Source of the DNA: Amyloporia xantha
Lineage: Eukaryota > Basidiomycota > Agaricomycetes > Polyporales > Adustoporiaceae
DNA: 64,000 nt
Direction: 5' to 3'
Assembly: GCA_036971615.1 (NCBI GenBank)
Contig: JAYKKR010000017.1
Span: forward strand, 372,001-436,000
The notes under the pieces were generated by a model. That model did no database searches, was not told the DNA's origin, and was given only the letters and a program-made list of their open reading frames with translations. Shown here piece by piece: positions 41,861 through 58,200 of this stretch (positions are counted from its first letter, which is position 1; every line of letters starts with the position of its first letter). A program made the translations under genes and the position numbers.

Positions 41861-44800
41861 ATGCAGGCACTACGACAAGAAATCCTACCTCCCAGCGGGG
41901 TAGAATTTGCGGCATGTTTGAAGCTCACGCCCTCGACCCTTCCGGGTTCTAATCTTGCTGGCTCAAGTACCGGAACTGGACGCACCCTGTTCAACGTCGT
42001 CGTCGCGCGTTCCAATCTCCTCCGCATTTTCGAGGTCCGGGAGGAGCTGGTACCTTTCTCTTCGCAGAAGGAGGATGAGCGGGATAGACGTGCCAGCGTC
42101 CGGAAGGGGACAGAGGCGGTGGAGGGTGAAGTGGAGATGGACGTGTCTGGAGAGGGCTTTGTGAACATGGGTTCGGTCAAGGTGAATTCGAATACCAGCC
42201 GTTGTCGTCGCGTCGAATCAATGAGATTCCGGTTTCCCTTATACTTCTCTGACCGCTGTGAGATGTGCGAGTGCATTCAGATTTGATGCTGACAACTGCT
42301 TTCGTGTCGTCATAGTCCACTGGCCAGAATGGCTTTGCCCACCCTCCAACTGTGAACCGCTTCTATCTCATTCGTGAACACCGTCTGCACGGGATTGTCA
42401 CGGGTATAGAGGGCGTCCGAACTATAACCTCCATTGAAGACAGCCTCGACCGTCTGCTGGTCTCGTTCAAGGATGCTAAGGTACGTCGCGTGAGTTACAT
42501 GCAAATTACCCCGTCATGACTTGTCTACAGATCGCGCTCTTGGAATGGTCCGACGCAGTGCATGATCTTATAACGGTGTCGATCCATACATATGAGCGTG
42601 CTCCGCAATTGGTGTGTATCACAGCCTCTATATTTGATCTTAAAAATTAATGCCTTCATAGATGTCTATCGACGCTCCTCTCTTTCGGTCTGAACTAAGA
42701 GCAGACCCGTTATCTCGTTGCGCAGCGCTGTCATTGCCAGAAGACTCGATTGCTATTCTACCGTTCTACCAGTCGCAAGCTGAGCTCGATATCATAGAAC
42801 AGGAGACAAGCCAAGCGAGGTACGCTTTAAAGGTCTCCAATGATCGTTCTATTCATGCAAGGAGAGCAGGGATGTGCCGTATTCTCCAAGCTTTATTCTT
42901 GACTTCTCTGCCGATGTGGACGAACGCATACGCAATGTGGTTGACTTTGTCTTCTTGCCCGGGTTCAATAACCCTACCATCGCCGTCCTCTTCCAATATC
43001 CACAAACATGGACAGGGTACGTCCTTCTGCCTACAGCTATAGAGTGAGCTCATAATCGGTACACAGTCGTCTGAAAGAGTATAAGGATACCGTTGGGCTG
43101 ATTATTTTCACCCTGGATTTGATCACCCGACACTATCCTGTTATCACTGCGGTGGACGGCTTGCCATACGATTGCTTCACGATTGCACCCTGCTCTACTG
43201 CCTTAGGCGGTGTGGTCATTCTGGCAAGCAATAGTATCGTCTACGTCGACCAAGCTTCGCGCAGAGTTATTCTGCCAGTCAATGGCTGGCCGCCTAGAAT
43301 AAGCGATATGCATATGCCGTCACTGTCGCCGCAAGAGCAGCTGCGTGACCTGCAATTGGAAGGGTCTCGATTTGCCTTCGTGGATGATAAGACCCTCTAT
43401 GTGGTCGCAAAGGATGGGGCGGTTTATCCGGTCGAGATCATCGTGGACGGGAAGACTGTTTCGCGGTTATCAATGGGAGATCCAATAGCGCGAACTACGA
43501 TCCCCTCAATGGTGAGAAGTATGCAAGATGACTATTTGTTCGTTGGCAGCAGTGTGGGTCCATCTGTGTTGCTCAAGGCTGTCCGCGTGGAGGTGGATGT
43601 GACGGATGAAGATTCGGAGATGTCCTCTCCTGCAACTATTGTTGCTCCTGCCGATACTATGGATTTGGATGATGACGACGGTATACGATTCCACCCTGTT
43701 CAGACAGGATAGAGAATTTACTTGATTGCGCCAGATTTATACGGCAATTCGAGTGCCGCCGAACAGTCTCACCTAAACGGCACCAAAACGAATGGCACAG
43801 TGGCTGCATCGAAGAAAAGGACCGTAGTTCATCTCTCCTTGTGCGACTCCTTGCCTGCATACGGCCCGATAGCCGATATGACCTTCGCGTTAGCCAAGAA
43901 TGGGGTATGTCGATCATTACCGAGTCTCTAACTCTCTCGAGCTCAAAGTCTGTTACAGGATCGACTCGTTCCGGAGCTAGTCGCAGCCACCGGCTCCGGC
44001 ATGCTGGGCGGATTTACGCTTGTGCAGGTACGGTCTCATATGAACGCTGATCATGCCGTGCCTGTGTTGACCCATCTCAGCGAGATCTTCCAACGCGGAT
44101 CAAGCGCAAAATGCATGCCATCGGCGGCGGTCGCGGGATCTGGTCGCTCCCCGTTCGACAAGCGGTCAAAGTCAACGGCTCGACATATGAGCGACCGGTC
44201 AATCCGTTCCAGGCAGAAAATGACTCGCTTATCATTAGCACCGACGCGAACCCGTCGCCAGGTCTTTCTCGAGTGAGTGGCATTGTGCATAACCGATGTG
44301 GTACCGAACGGCTAATAACCTCCGGGTTTAGATCGCGTCTCGTAACGCTCAAGGTGACATACAAATCACAACTCGATTGCCCGGGACGACAATAGGTGCT
44401 GCCCCCTTTTTCCAAGGCACGGCGATCCTACATGTAATGGTCAATGTGACCAACGTAATACGGGTGTTGGAGCCCGGTAGGTTCTTTATACTACCGGCTA
44501 ATTGTGTTTTAACATTCGTCACAGATGGCACCGAACGACAGCCTATCAAAGACTGGGATGGAAACGTGCCGCGGCCGAAGATTAGATTCTGCAGCATTTG
44601 CGACCCATTCGTGTTGATCATCCGAGAGGACGATACAATTGGACTTTTCATTGGCGAACCAGAGCGCGGCAAGATCAGACGTAAGGACATGTCTCCAATG
44701 GGTGATAAGGTTGGATTTACGATATTATCTATTGATTATCTAGGGTAATTCTGACCGTTGCTTTTAGGCCTCGAAATACGTCGCTGGATGCTTCTACACG

Positions 44801-47425
44801 GACACAAGCGGCATTTTCCAAGCCTACCAAAATGCACAAGCTGACGGAGCTGAGAATGTGACTTCAACCCTGCAGTCCGTGATGAACGCCGGCAGCAACA
44901 GTCAATGGCTCATCTTGTGCAGACCGCAAGGCGTCATGGAGGTAGGGTTATGTTATGATGGGTCTAGGTCATACCTATTGATATGGTTACGAGTAGATAT
45001 GGACTCTTCCAAAGCTCACGCTCGCTTTCTCGACCAGTCTCATAGCTGCGCTAGAGCCGGTGCTCACGGATTCGTATGATCCTCCTTCCCTGTCCCTTCC
45101 TTCCGATCCGCCTCGGAAGTCGCAGGAGCTGGATATTGAGCAGATTGTGATTGCGCCCTTGGGCGAGTCTTCGCCACGCCCTCACCTCATGGTATGCCAT
45201 GCGGATGTCATATTAGCTGTGGGACTAACAGTGACGTATCACAGGTTTTCTTGCGTTCTGGCCAGTTAACCGTCTATGAAGCACTCCCAGTACCTGCTCC
45301 AGTCGACCCCCTTCCTGCTGCCCGACCGTCGACTCTCCTCGTCAAGTTTGTGAAGGTAGCGTCTCGAGCGTTCGACATACAACATCCTGAAGAGGTGGAG
45401 AAATCAGTCCTCGCGGAACAGAAGCGAATATCTCGCTTGCTCATTCCGTTCGTGTCTTCGCCTGCTCCTGGACAGACATTTTCTGGAGTCTTCTTCACTG
45501 GAGATCGGCCGTGCTGGATTCTTTCTACAGACAAGGGTGGGGTGAAGGTGTTCCCCTCAGGGCACTCCGTGGTGCATGCCTTCACTGCGTCCTCCGTGTG
45601 GGAGTCAAAGTGCGACTTCCTCCTGTATTCTGAAGAAGTGAGGTCGTCTCCCAGATTGTATCATCCGCTGCCTCTCATGACGTCCCCAGGGCCCCAGTCT
45701 AGTGGAGTGGATGCCTGACATACAACTCGACGGACATTTGCCATCAAGATCTGTATCTCGCCCAAGACCGTATTCCAACGTGGTGTACGATCCGTCCACT
45801 TCACTGATCGTGGCTGCGTCTTCGCAGCAATCAAAATTTGCCTCATATGACGAGGATGGCAATATCATATGGGAGCCAGACGGTAAGAGAACACGCATGC
45901 TGTGGTCGAGGGTTGAGCCCTCATGTTCCTCCATATTGCCAGCTCCCAACATCTCGTTCCCAAGCTGCGAGTGCTCAACCCTGGAGCTGATTTCTCCAGA
46001 TGGATGGATCACAATGGACGGGTAAGTGCAGACATTTTTCACTCACATGTGCGGATAATTTCATGCAACGCTGCAATGTTCAGTTACGAATTCGCGCAAA
46101 ATGAATTTGTCACTTGTCTGGATTGCGTGACGCTGGAGACATTGAGCACGGAATCGGGCACCAAGGACTTCATCGCAGTTGGAACGACTATCAACCGCGG
46201 AGAGGACTTAGCGGTCAAAGGAGCTGTGCGTTGTCATCTTTTGGCATGTGTCATCCGTTTCGAATTCACTGCGGCACAGGTGTACATCTTTGACATAGTT
46301 GAAGTCATTCCGGACCCCAAGTCCAGTTTGAAGCGCTGGTATCGGCTGAAGCTCCAGTGTCGCGATGACGCTAAAGGCCCTGTAACTTCACTTTGCGGCA
46401 TGGATAACTATCTAGTTTCGTCTATGGGCCAAAAGGTGCGTCCAACTGCATATGAGAAACAGGGGTGTTGAACAATTTTGGCAGATCTTTGTTCGAGCGT
46501 TCGACCTAGACGAACGACTCGTGGGGGTTGCTTTCCTTGATGTCGGTGTTTACGTCACTTCCCTTCGGGCCGTGAAGAATCTCCTAGTAATCGGCGACGC
46601 TGTCAAGAGTGTCTGGTTTGTTGCATTCCAGGTAAGTCAACCTATACAGATTGCACCCACCTTTACTCATCGTCTGAGCAGGAGGACCCGTATAAACTTG
46701 TCATCCTTGGGAAAGACCCATATCACGTCTGCGTGACCAGCGCAGATCTCTTCTTCGCTGATGGCCGTGTGTCTTTGCTCGTTGGTGACGAAGATGGTGT
46801 TATCAGGATCCTTGAGTATGACCCTCATGGTACGTAAAACTGTCCAGGACGACAGCGTCTCAGGTCGTCTGATATGGCTCCAGATCCCGAGTCTAGAGGT
46901 GGCCAACACTTGCTGCGTCGCACGGAGTTCCATGGACAAACGGAATACCGTACCTCCGTTCTGATCGCTCGTAGAAGGGGCAAAGACCTGGACATTCCAC
47001 AAGCAAAGCTCATATGCGGTATGAGATTATGTTTGAGATTGTGGCGAGATCTGATGAAAGACCGATAGGGTCCACTGACGGGTCGCTCGTATCATTCACA
47101 TATGTCGACGAAGCTGCTTCCAAAAGATTGCATCTTCTGCAGGGACAGCTAACTCGTAACGTGCAGCACGTGGCGGGCCTGAACCCAAAAGCGTTTCGGT
47201 ATGTCCTTTCTCGCGTCAGGATACGAGACGAGGATTGACCGATGTGGTAGCATTGTGCGGAATGACTATGTCTCGAAGCCCCTGTCAAGGGGGGTTTTGG
47301 ATGGCAACCTCCTAGCGACTTTTGAAGACCTGCCCATAGTGCGGCAAAATGAAGTCACTCGTCAAATCGGCACAGAGAGAGGGACGATTCTGAAGGACTG
47401 GCTGTACTTGTGTGGGGCGTGGTAG
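41861..47425 (+). CDS. CFT1: Cleavage/polyadenylation factor subunit CFT1 (CPSF160)
   Basis: Largest subunit of the mRNA 3'-end processing complex, made of three beta-propellers that scaffold WDR33/Pfs2 and CPSF30. About 20 exons and 1,400 aa, from MQALRQEILPPSGVEF to the end DWLYLCGAW. Landmarks: LFNVVVARSNLLRIFEVRE, FKDAKIALLEWSDAVHDL, VVHLSLCDSLPAYGPIADM, MHAIGGGRGIWSLPVRQAV, HLMVFLRSGQLTVYEALP, YIFDIVEVIPDP and the C-terminal FEDLPIVRQNEVTRQIG. The splice chain is clean, with one exception. After the acidic linker MDLDDDDG the frame meets TAG at 43711-43713 and resumes in the same frame with RIYLIAPDLYG. The +1 frame across that gap reads VYDSTLFRQDREF, so two compensating indels or an unseen splice event are possible. 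Confidence 0.94.
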
Positions 47426-47703
47426 AAGTATCGTATCTATACGTAATGGCGCTGTATCTTTGATCGTTGGTTTCTCCCGATTGTGAGCTTCTGCGACACG
47501 GCTGAGAAACCTGGTGAGAAGCCGCGTAAAGCGCGAGCGCCATGGCTACATAATTAGAGTGTATCTGTCTCCGGTTCCGTTCACTGCGGGCAACACGCTC
47601 CTTAGAGCAACTGGGTGCACGCAAATCACACCTATGTACATGCACGAGCGAGGCCTCGCGTTGGCGGCGTGCTACCAATCCAACACACCCTAACGCACTT
47701 GCT

Positions 47704-49895
47704 ATGGCCGCAGCACGCATTTCGACGCTGCCGATGGCCGCTGGCATTGCTCGAGATCGTCGCGGCCATCTTCAGGCTGCTTCGAATTCTTCCGTTATGA
47801 CGAGTGTGAGTTTTTGCGTCACTCCGGGGGACAGCTTCTCCCATCAGTTAGAGATTGAGAGATTGAAGCTCACAAGCGCAAGTTGGTCGGGCGCAGCTCG
47901 TAATCAGCATTCAGGACATACTTCACATGTCCGAGCTTCCACGCCTTCTTCGTGACCGCCTGCAGGCAGCGAACCAATGGGCCCGCGAACATGCTCTGGA
48001 AATTAAAGACTCGTGTCCGTACCAAACATGCATGCTACTTGCCCCTGTCTGTTGATATAAGCTGGCCCATCCCAGCGTACACTGCGACGTGCTCGGGCTC
48101 CGTGCACCATGCTCTCATCCCTAGGTCTCGACACCAAAATTTCTGGCAGAAATATCCGCAACGGTTCCTCAAAGGTGATTTCTCAGTCGCGCTCATGCAA
48201 TGAGAGTGCCTGCTAACTCTTGAGTAGTATTCCGACATGTCTCGTGGGTTCTCCATCCATGTATTCAAGAGCGCGCCGTCCTCCGCACCATCGTATAACA
48301 CGGCGGCGAATCCGGAGGGTGCACCCCCCTCGGGCGGCGGTGCCAGGCAGAAGCCTTCCGGTTACGTTTCTCGCTCTAACTTCGAGAGGAAGCCTTCGCT
48401 GGCCCCCCCTGCCCCCTATCGCATCACACAACCAATGATTTATCAGGCACCATCCGAAGCGAAACGGTCAAAGTCCGCAAAGTCCTACGGAATATACCAG
48501 AACACGACCAACGACATGTATATTTATGAGCGCTCTTTATCCACCGCATCTGACGGCTTGGCGAGCTCGTCTTCCTCTTCCAGCACTGACTCTGACATAG
48601 TCTCGGAGTCTGTTGTCTCTGCATCTGTAGAAATATCTTCCACCCGTGCCAGTAGCAGCACCGAGACCTTGGAGACGACAGCACTTACCGCTCAGTATGC
48701 CATGGCCCCGACGCGACCCGCTGTAGCCAGGGCCCCCTCCTCGTCCGACTGGTCGCAAGTCACTCGGGACGGTGCTCGTATATACCCTCCAGGGCTGCTC
48801 ACAAATCCAGACAACAATCCGTATCGCGCAGGCGCACCCACACCCAACCCTGCGATTCTTGCCCGTCCTGCAACGGTGGAGACCCTTTCCGACAGCGATA
48901 GTGATACATTCATTGACGACGAAGCAGACATCCCCGCACCGCGTCTGCCTTCGAATGGGCGGACGAGGGACAACAGCCCACGCGACTCGCGACCCGCATA
49001 TCCTCAGCCTGCACCAGCACGATCGAGAAGATATTCTGACGAGCGCACCGATACCCAGCAGATGCCGCGCTCGAGAAACTCACCAGATGACTACAGGAAT
49101 TTATCAATACCTTCAGCACCAGCAGGCCCCGTGCAATACCGCCCGGGAAATGCACCGAATCCTCGTGTCCCTCCCGGATTACCCCCTGCTACCAGCAGGG
49201 CAGCGGACGGTCCCATGACATTTCCACCGATTTCAGGTTCTTCTGGCGGTTCACCTCCCGATACTCGAAGGCCTGTGACATTGACAAGAGAGCCCAGCAC
49301 CAGTCGACAGCCCAGCGCTCCACCCGCATCAAATGTGGTTTCGCGCAGCGATGCCCAGCCTCCGAAGTCCTCGCCACCATCATCCGCACCGCCTCTTACC
49401 AGGCAGCTTTCGCTCAGGCCGGATATGGCCGCTTCGCTGCCATCAAACAGCGTTCCCTTTGCGGACGGGCCGCTCACAGTGGCGACTCGGCGCTGCGTGC
49501 GGTGGACGGAGGACCTGATGTGTCAATGTCCCCTCCCACGTAGCGAGCGCCGTAGAGGGTGGTTTAACCGCCGGGGGTCAGTGGCTTGCAATTTGTGATT
49601 GGACTATATTCTGACATATATCGCTCGCAGGGACCAGCTGTGGACTAACGAGGGCAGGTTTAAGTCTCCCGAGCCTGGGATGGAATATCCTCCGGACCTT
49701 GTAGTGAGTACCACGCGTGTAAGCTGTATCAATACGCTACACGTACTGACTTCGGAATCTTAGGGCTACCCGGAGCCTAACTCTGGATGGATGAACGAGG
49801 AAGGAGTGCGTATCGACATGGAACACCATCTCATCCCGAAGCCACCCCTCCGATCTGCTCTGAAACGTCCCAAACCCACGCAAGGCTCCCAGTAA
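47704..49895 (+). CDS. Orphan low-complexity protein with a conserved C-terminal tail
   Basis: The main exon, roughly 48230-49586, is rich in Ser, Pro and Arg and looks disordered. It is followed by spliced short exons reading DQLWTNEGRFKSPEPGMEYP, GYPEPNSGWMNEEGVRIDM, EHHLIPKPPLRSALKRPK, ending at TAA 49893-49895. I recognise that C-terminal block from mushroom hypothetical proteins, but no function is known to me. Upstream, a helical segment (QLVISIQDILHMSELPRLL, RDRLQAANQWAREHALEI, about 47890-48018) very likely belongs to the same gene or to a small separate one. The links between ATG 47704, this segment and the main exon are not settled: a 79-nt intron (GTGTGAG...CACAAG) or a one-base slip near 47879 would both work. 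A serine-only run (S7) lies early in the main exon. Confidence 0.55.
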
Positions 49896-50051
49896 ACGTC
49901 GCATAACGCACCTCTACTGAGCGAGCCGATGTTATTTTAAGAGGTAGTGCTAAGTTATCCATGAAGGTTATTAGTTGTTTGATACACAGCAGGCTTCGCC
50001 AACTATATATGTAGCAGTATACGACTCTAACGACGGCACCCTTTATGGTTG

Positions 50052-53489
<3,438 letters not shown>

Positions 53490-53772
53490 GCGTACAGCAC
53501 TAGATCCAGTATACAAGCGCGATGCGGTTTCTGTAAAGTGAATATTTCGATCTTCCCAAGCGCTGGGACGCGACGAACGCGTCGCAGAACAAGATCAGAA
53601 TGAGAGAGGCTTAAGCTGACTGCGACTCGCGACGCGCGACGCGCATAGACTCGCGTTTTCCGGAGCACGTGATATATTTCCTCTTCTGGCGTGCGCGCAA
53701 ACGCCTCTGTCCATTACGGTCATCATCCATCCGCGAAAGTCCTAACATTGCTTGCCAATCCTAGGTTCGGAA
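53490..53772. promoter_or_regulatory. Bidirectional promoter of the RECQ1-like gene and GPN2
   Basis: 283 bp between two starts. CACGTG occurs at 53666-53671 in the context GAGCACGTGATATATTTCC, with a TATA-like GATATATT attached, about 100 bp before GPN2. GACGCGACGAACGCGTCG and GCGACGCGCGACGCGC (about 53568-53645) are palindromic and MluI-box-like, a motif often seen in S-phase gene promoters; that link is an inference. Confidence 0.5.
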
Positions 53773-54969
53773 ATGCCGTTTGGAGAGATAGTGTGTGGCT
53801 CGCCTGGCAGTGGCAAATCGACCTACTGCTACGGAAAGCATCAACTGTTCAGTGCCCTCAATCGTCCCATATCCATCGTGAATCTCGACCCTGCCAATGA
53901 CAATATCTCATATCCGTGCGCCATTGATATCTCTTCCCTTATAACACTTGAAGATGTTATGAGCGAGCACGGGCTAGGGCCGAATGGAGGCATGCTGTAT
54001 TGCATGGAATACCTCGAGGCTAACTACGACTGGCTAGAAGCACGACTGAAGGAATTGGGGAGCGACGCATATGTCCTTTTCGATCTACCGGGCCAGGTAG
54101 AATTGAGTACGAGCCACGACAGCGTGAAGAATATCGTGCACAGGTTGACTAAAAGCGGTTATCGAGTACGTGCTCCTGCCAATTAATCCGCCCAAATTGA
54201 CGAGGAGCTCGGTCAGGTAGCCGCGGTTCATCTCTGTGATGCGCACTATGTTACAGACGCGTCAAAATTCATCTCAGTTCTAATGCTATCATTGAGAGCC
54301 ATGCTACACCTCGAGCTGCCCCACATCAACGTGCTGTCAAAGGTTGACCTCATTCAACAGTATGGCGATTTAGGTACTTACTCATTTCCGTATGTTACGG
54401 TCGCCTCATTGACGCCTCTCAAATAGATTTTAATCTTGACTTCTACACCGAAGTACAAGACCTGTCATATCTGGAGAACACTCTTTCATCTTCGTTACCT
54501 CGTTTCAAGGCCCTGAATATGGCAATCTGTTCGCTCATCGAAGACTATGGACTTGTGGGGTTCGAAACCTTGGCAGTAGAGGCGTGTACTTCTCATGTTG
54601 TTTGGAGCCTGTATACTCACATTCACCGTGCAGGACAAGGAGTCCATGCTGCATCTAACACGTGTCATTGACAAGGCCACCGGCTGTGTATTCGTTCCAC
54701 CACCAGAAGCTCAACAGCCCCCGGGTACCATGGAAGCGACGGACGCACCTCCCTCCCAGCGGCCCAATGCACATGCGCTGTTCGCGAGTGCCGCGGGACC
54801 CATCAAGGGTCCGCGCAGCGATGTACGCGACGTGCAAGAGCGATGGGTAGATGCCAAAGAAGACTGGGATGCATGGGAGAAAGCTCAATGGAGGCAAGAA
54901 GGACAAATGGTTCAGGAGGCAGTGCGGAAAAGCAAGATTCGGGAGAGAAGCGCAAAGGACAAGACATAA
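53773..54969 (+). CDS. GPN2: GPN-loop GTPase 2
   Basis: Four exons, 53773-54165, 54217-54373, 54427-54581 and 54634-54969, encode 346 aa. GPN-loop GTPases assist assembly and nuclear import of RNA polymerases II and III. The P-loop GSPGSGKST is at residues 9-17, the GPN loop at 69-71 (GLGPNGGM), switch DLPGQVEL at 104-111 and the base-recognition segment NVLSKVDL follows. The C-terminal tail is charged (AKEDWDAWEKAQWRQEG). The third intron must start at GCGTGT (54582) to give the conserved LAVE|DKESMLHL junction; no GT donor in the area keeps the frame. Converges on SEC31 with about 240 bp between stops. Confidence 0.94.
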
Positions 54970-55209
54970 CAGGTCAGTCCACCGCTGCGCCAGTACCCAT
55001 GTAATGTTATCGTCACTCTGTACAATGTTGGCATCACCATGTCACTCAAAGGATATGTATGCATCCAGAAAACATGGCCTAATACTAAGGACATATGTAA
55101 AATTTGGGGAAGACAGCGGGATCGTGCTTACGCATACCGTAGCTACCTCTTCTAGTCCGTTTTTTATCCTTTGCGATGCACGATGAAAAATACTCCACAA
55201 TAACCGCCG

Positions 55210-58200
55210 CTACAGTCTCATGATCAACTGCTTCACGCCAGACATCCACAACCCAATATCATCCGTGAGCGATCCTGTGGTAAGCAGATCCATATGTAGT
55301 CCCATCGCTGCGTCACGGTCATGTGCCTCCATGGCTGTCGTGTCAAGTGCATATCAGCACCAGGCTACAATAGAGTGATGAATTGGACTCACCCTGTACC
55401 AGCACCAACAGCTTCTCGCGGACGGGTTTTGAGAGCGTTTCACAGTTTAACGCGTCGAACAACGGGTTGATTCTGCGCTCTACATCGTCTACCATGCGCC
55501 TTTGCTGCGGCTGAAGTGTTATGAAGTTAGTTTAAACCTTTAGCGAAAGCATCGAGTTGCCCACAGGAGTAGTTTGCTTCAAGTGATCCAATTGTCCGGA
55601 GATGATACTGTATACAGGGCGCATCTCATCTGGGATATGGCTACGATCACCCGGGGCTATAGAAGGCCTAGAATCAGGTCCCATACTAATCATTGAAATA
55701 TTCCACTCACGATACTTAGGTGGAGGAGGTCCGGCATTTGCACGCACACGGGGGGCAGAGGGCGCTGCCGTTCCATTACCTGCCGTCGCATCTCTCGGGG
55801 GGCCCTGTGGAGGTGGGGGACCTGCAGGAGGGTTCATCCGTGACAATGGAGGTACGAAGCTTCCCAGCTGCTGCTGCTGCTGTTGCGGAGGCTGTCGCTG
55901 TATGAATTGCGATTGTCCCGGGGCTGGTGGTCCTTGCGGAGGTGGTGTCGCGCGTGCGTAAGGGCCTGAAGGTCCTGGGATCGGGCCACCAATGGCTGGA
56001 GGAAGCTGTATGTGACCTTGCGGAGGCGGGGTCTGCCCAGCCAAGGGTCCCGGAGGAGGCGCATATTGACCGGGCGCTGCAGCCGCAGGAGGGGGCCCTC
56101 TCGAGGCACCAGGTCCCGGCGGAGGGGACAATATACTACGTCCAGGAGGAGGAGCCATTGGTTGAGATAAAGAAACAGGAGGTCCGGATGGGGGTCGCGT
56201 CGGATAGGGCGCAGACCCAGCTGGAGGTGGCATGGTCATACGTGGGCCCTGAGGCGGTGGGCGCGCCTGGACGCTTCCGGGGCGAGGTGGCGGCGGTAGG
56301 GTAGGAGGAGGCTGGCCATGACCAGTAAACGGAGTAGAGGGCAAACTTGGAGATTGCGGAGCGTTCGGGAAAGGCGAAGTGATTGCCGCTGGCCTGTTAA
56401 TGCTGCCTGCGGCGCGCCGTTGGCCGAACGACGGAGCATCGTTCCAGCCACCGTTCTCGCGCTTGGGAGGTGGGGGTGGTACAGCAGGTGTACTGTTCAC
56501 GGTGCGCGAAGGCGGAAGAACGGTTGACTGTTGAGGTGCCTGGGTAGCCATCCCATGCTGGGGTTGTGAAGCTGGACGCGCGTACGGATTGACGCTATAA
56601 GCCATTTGGGCTGTGGATTGGTACGGCTGTGTAGGTTGACCTGCAGGAGCAGCCGGGAAATACGGATTCGACGGCTGCAAAGGAAGGGTAGGAGCAGACG
56701 TGTTATACGGCTCATAAGATGACGACGACGCAACAGGGACCTGTGGGGCAACAGCTTGCTGGGCCGGGGCAGTGTATGCTGGATAGCCATAGTTCGAGCT
56801 TGTTGACGCAATCCCCGACACCTTGGAGACTCCTCGAGGCAGAGATGATGTCCTGTCAGGAACTGGTCCAGTGCTAGCAGCTTTCAAAAGGCGATCTCTG
56901 CCGACTTTGAAGTCCAACACAGATCCAGGAGAGCCATAGTAGTCTTCAGGGGTAAGTTTGACATACGCCACGGCCTCCTTGATGAGTCCTTGGGCGGCCA
57001 GAAGATCAGCATACTCAAGATAGCGATCGTACAGAGCCGAGAGCTTGTAGCTCCTTGCATCGGCTTCTTCGCTTGATGTACTTTGCTTGAGGTCCGTGTC
57101 ATCATAGTGAATTGCACTACGGAATACGGTCACCTTCTCGATGAAAGTCTGCAAAGCGAGCGCATGGGCAGTGTATCGGGAACCATTGAGATGCGGGTCA
57201 GCAGCCAACAGCTTCTCTTCCTCGACCAAGTCCTCGACCCATATGTTGACCAGCCTTTCTAAGCGTCCAGCAGCCAGGTAAGTGAGAGTCGCGTTCCTTC
57301 TGTATTCAGCTGCCCTGTCGTCGGCATCAGGCGCTTCGGACGCTTTGGCGAGACTAGACTGGAACTCCAGACGCTGACCAAGCTGTTCGGCGAGGCTGGA
57401 AAACTCCTCTTGGCTGGCAAATGTACAGAGCACGACGAAAATTTCTTGCCATTCTTGCAAATCCGCATTTTGCACGATGTCCTCCAGGTCGTTGGTGACA
57501 ATAGACTGGAACAGGCGCAGGTATGGCAGCGCGGTCGTCTGACGTTCGAAATATGCCTTTTGAGTGCGCTGCAGCAGCTCCGGACCACCCTTGACTGCGA
57601 GTAGGATGGCATCTGCAAAGCGGGAGGAGGACAGACACAACGACACTGCAGATTCGAAGTCGCCAAGAACCAAGGCCTTCGTCACCAGACGATCAATCTC
57701 AGACTCGTCGTTGGGGTAAATCCTGAACGTATTGCTTTTCAACACCTCTGAAGCCACTGAGGATGCAGTAGATCCGACTGTCGCCGCAACAGAAGAGTCG
57801 AGCGCATAATTTGTATGAGGGACTTGTATTTGATCATCACGGTCCCGTACAGTGCCAATGCTGCCGAAGAAGTCTGCTGCAGCATCAGTCTGGGGTGTGC
57901 CAATGGCCTCATCTCCAAATAGTCCATCTCCAAAGAGACTCGGGGCGGTTGTCGTGGATTCTCCGTCGAATGCGGGGGCATTTGTGTTATCCGATGCTGC
58001 ACTTGCACTCACTTCCGAAGGAGTCGCCTCCACCGCAGCACCGCTCGAATCAAACGCTTCTTCGTCGGCCACCTCGCCCTCATCGCTGTCCGAACGGGCC
58101 TCGCTCTCCGGTTCAGCAAATGATACAACAGGCGCCTTGGACTCTGTTTCAGTGTCATCGTCCGCGACGGGCGATACCGCTCGCTCTGACGCAGCCTTCA

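Noticed and set aside
54557..54570. Perfect tRNA B-box GGTTCGAAACC
   Set aside because: Lies inside a GPN2 coding exon (VGFETLAVE), with no A-box or foldable arms.
55507..55533. A 27-nt intron in SEC31 (GTTTAAAC...TTCAG)
   Set aside because: A donor GTGGGC 26 bases earlier gives a normal 53-nt intron and the conserved [13 protein letters not shown] junction.
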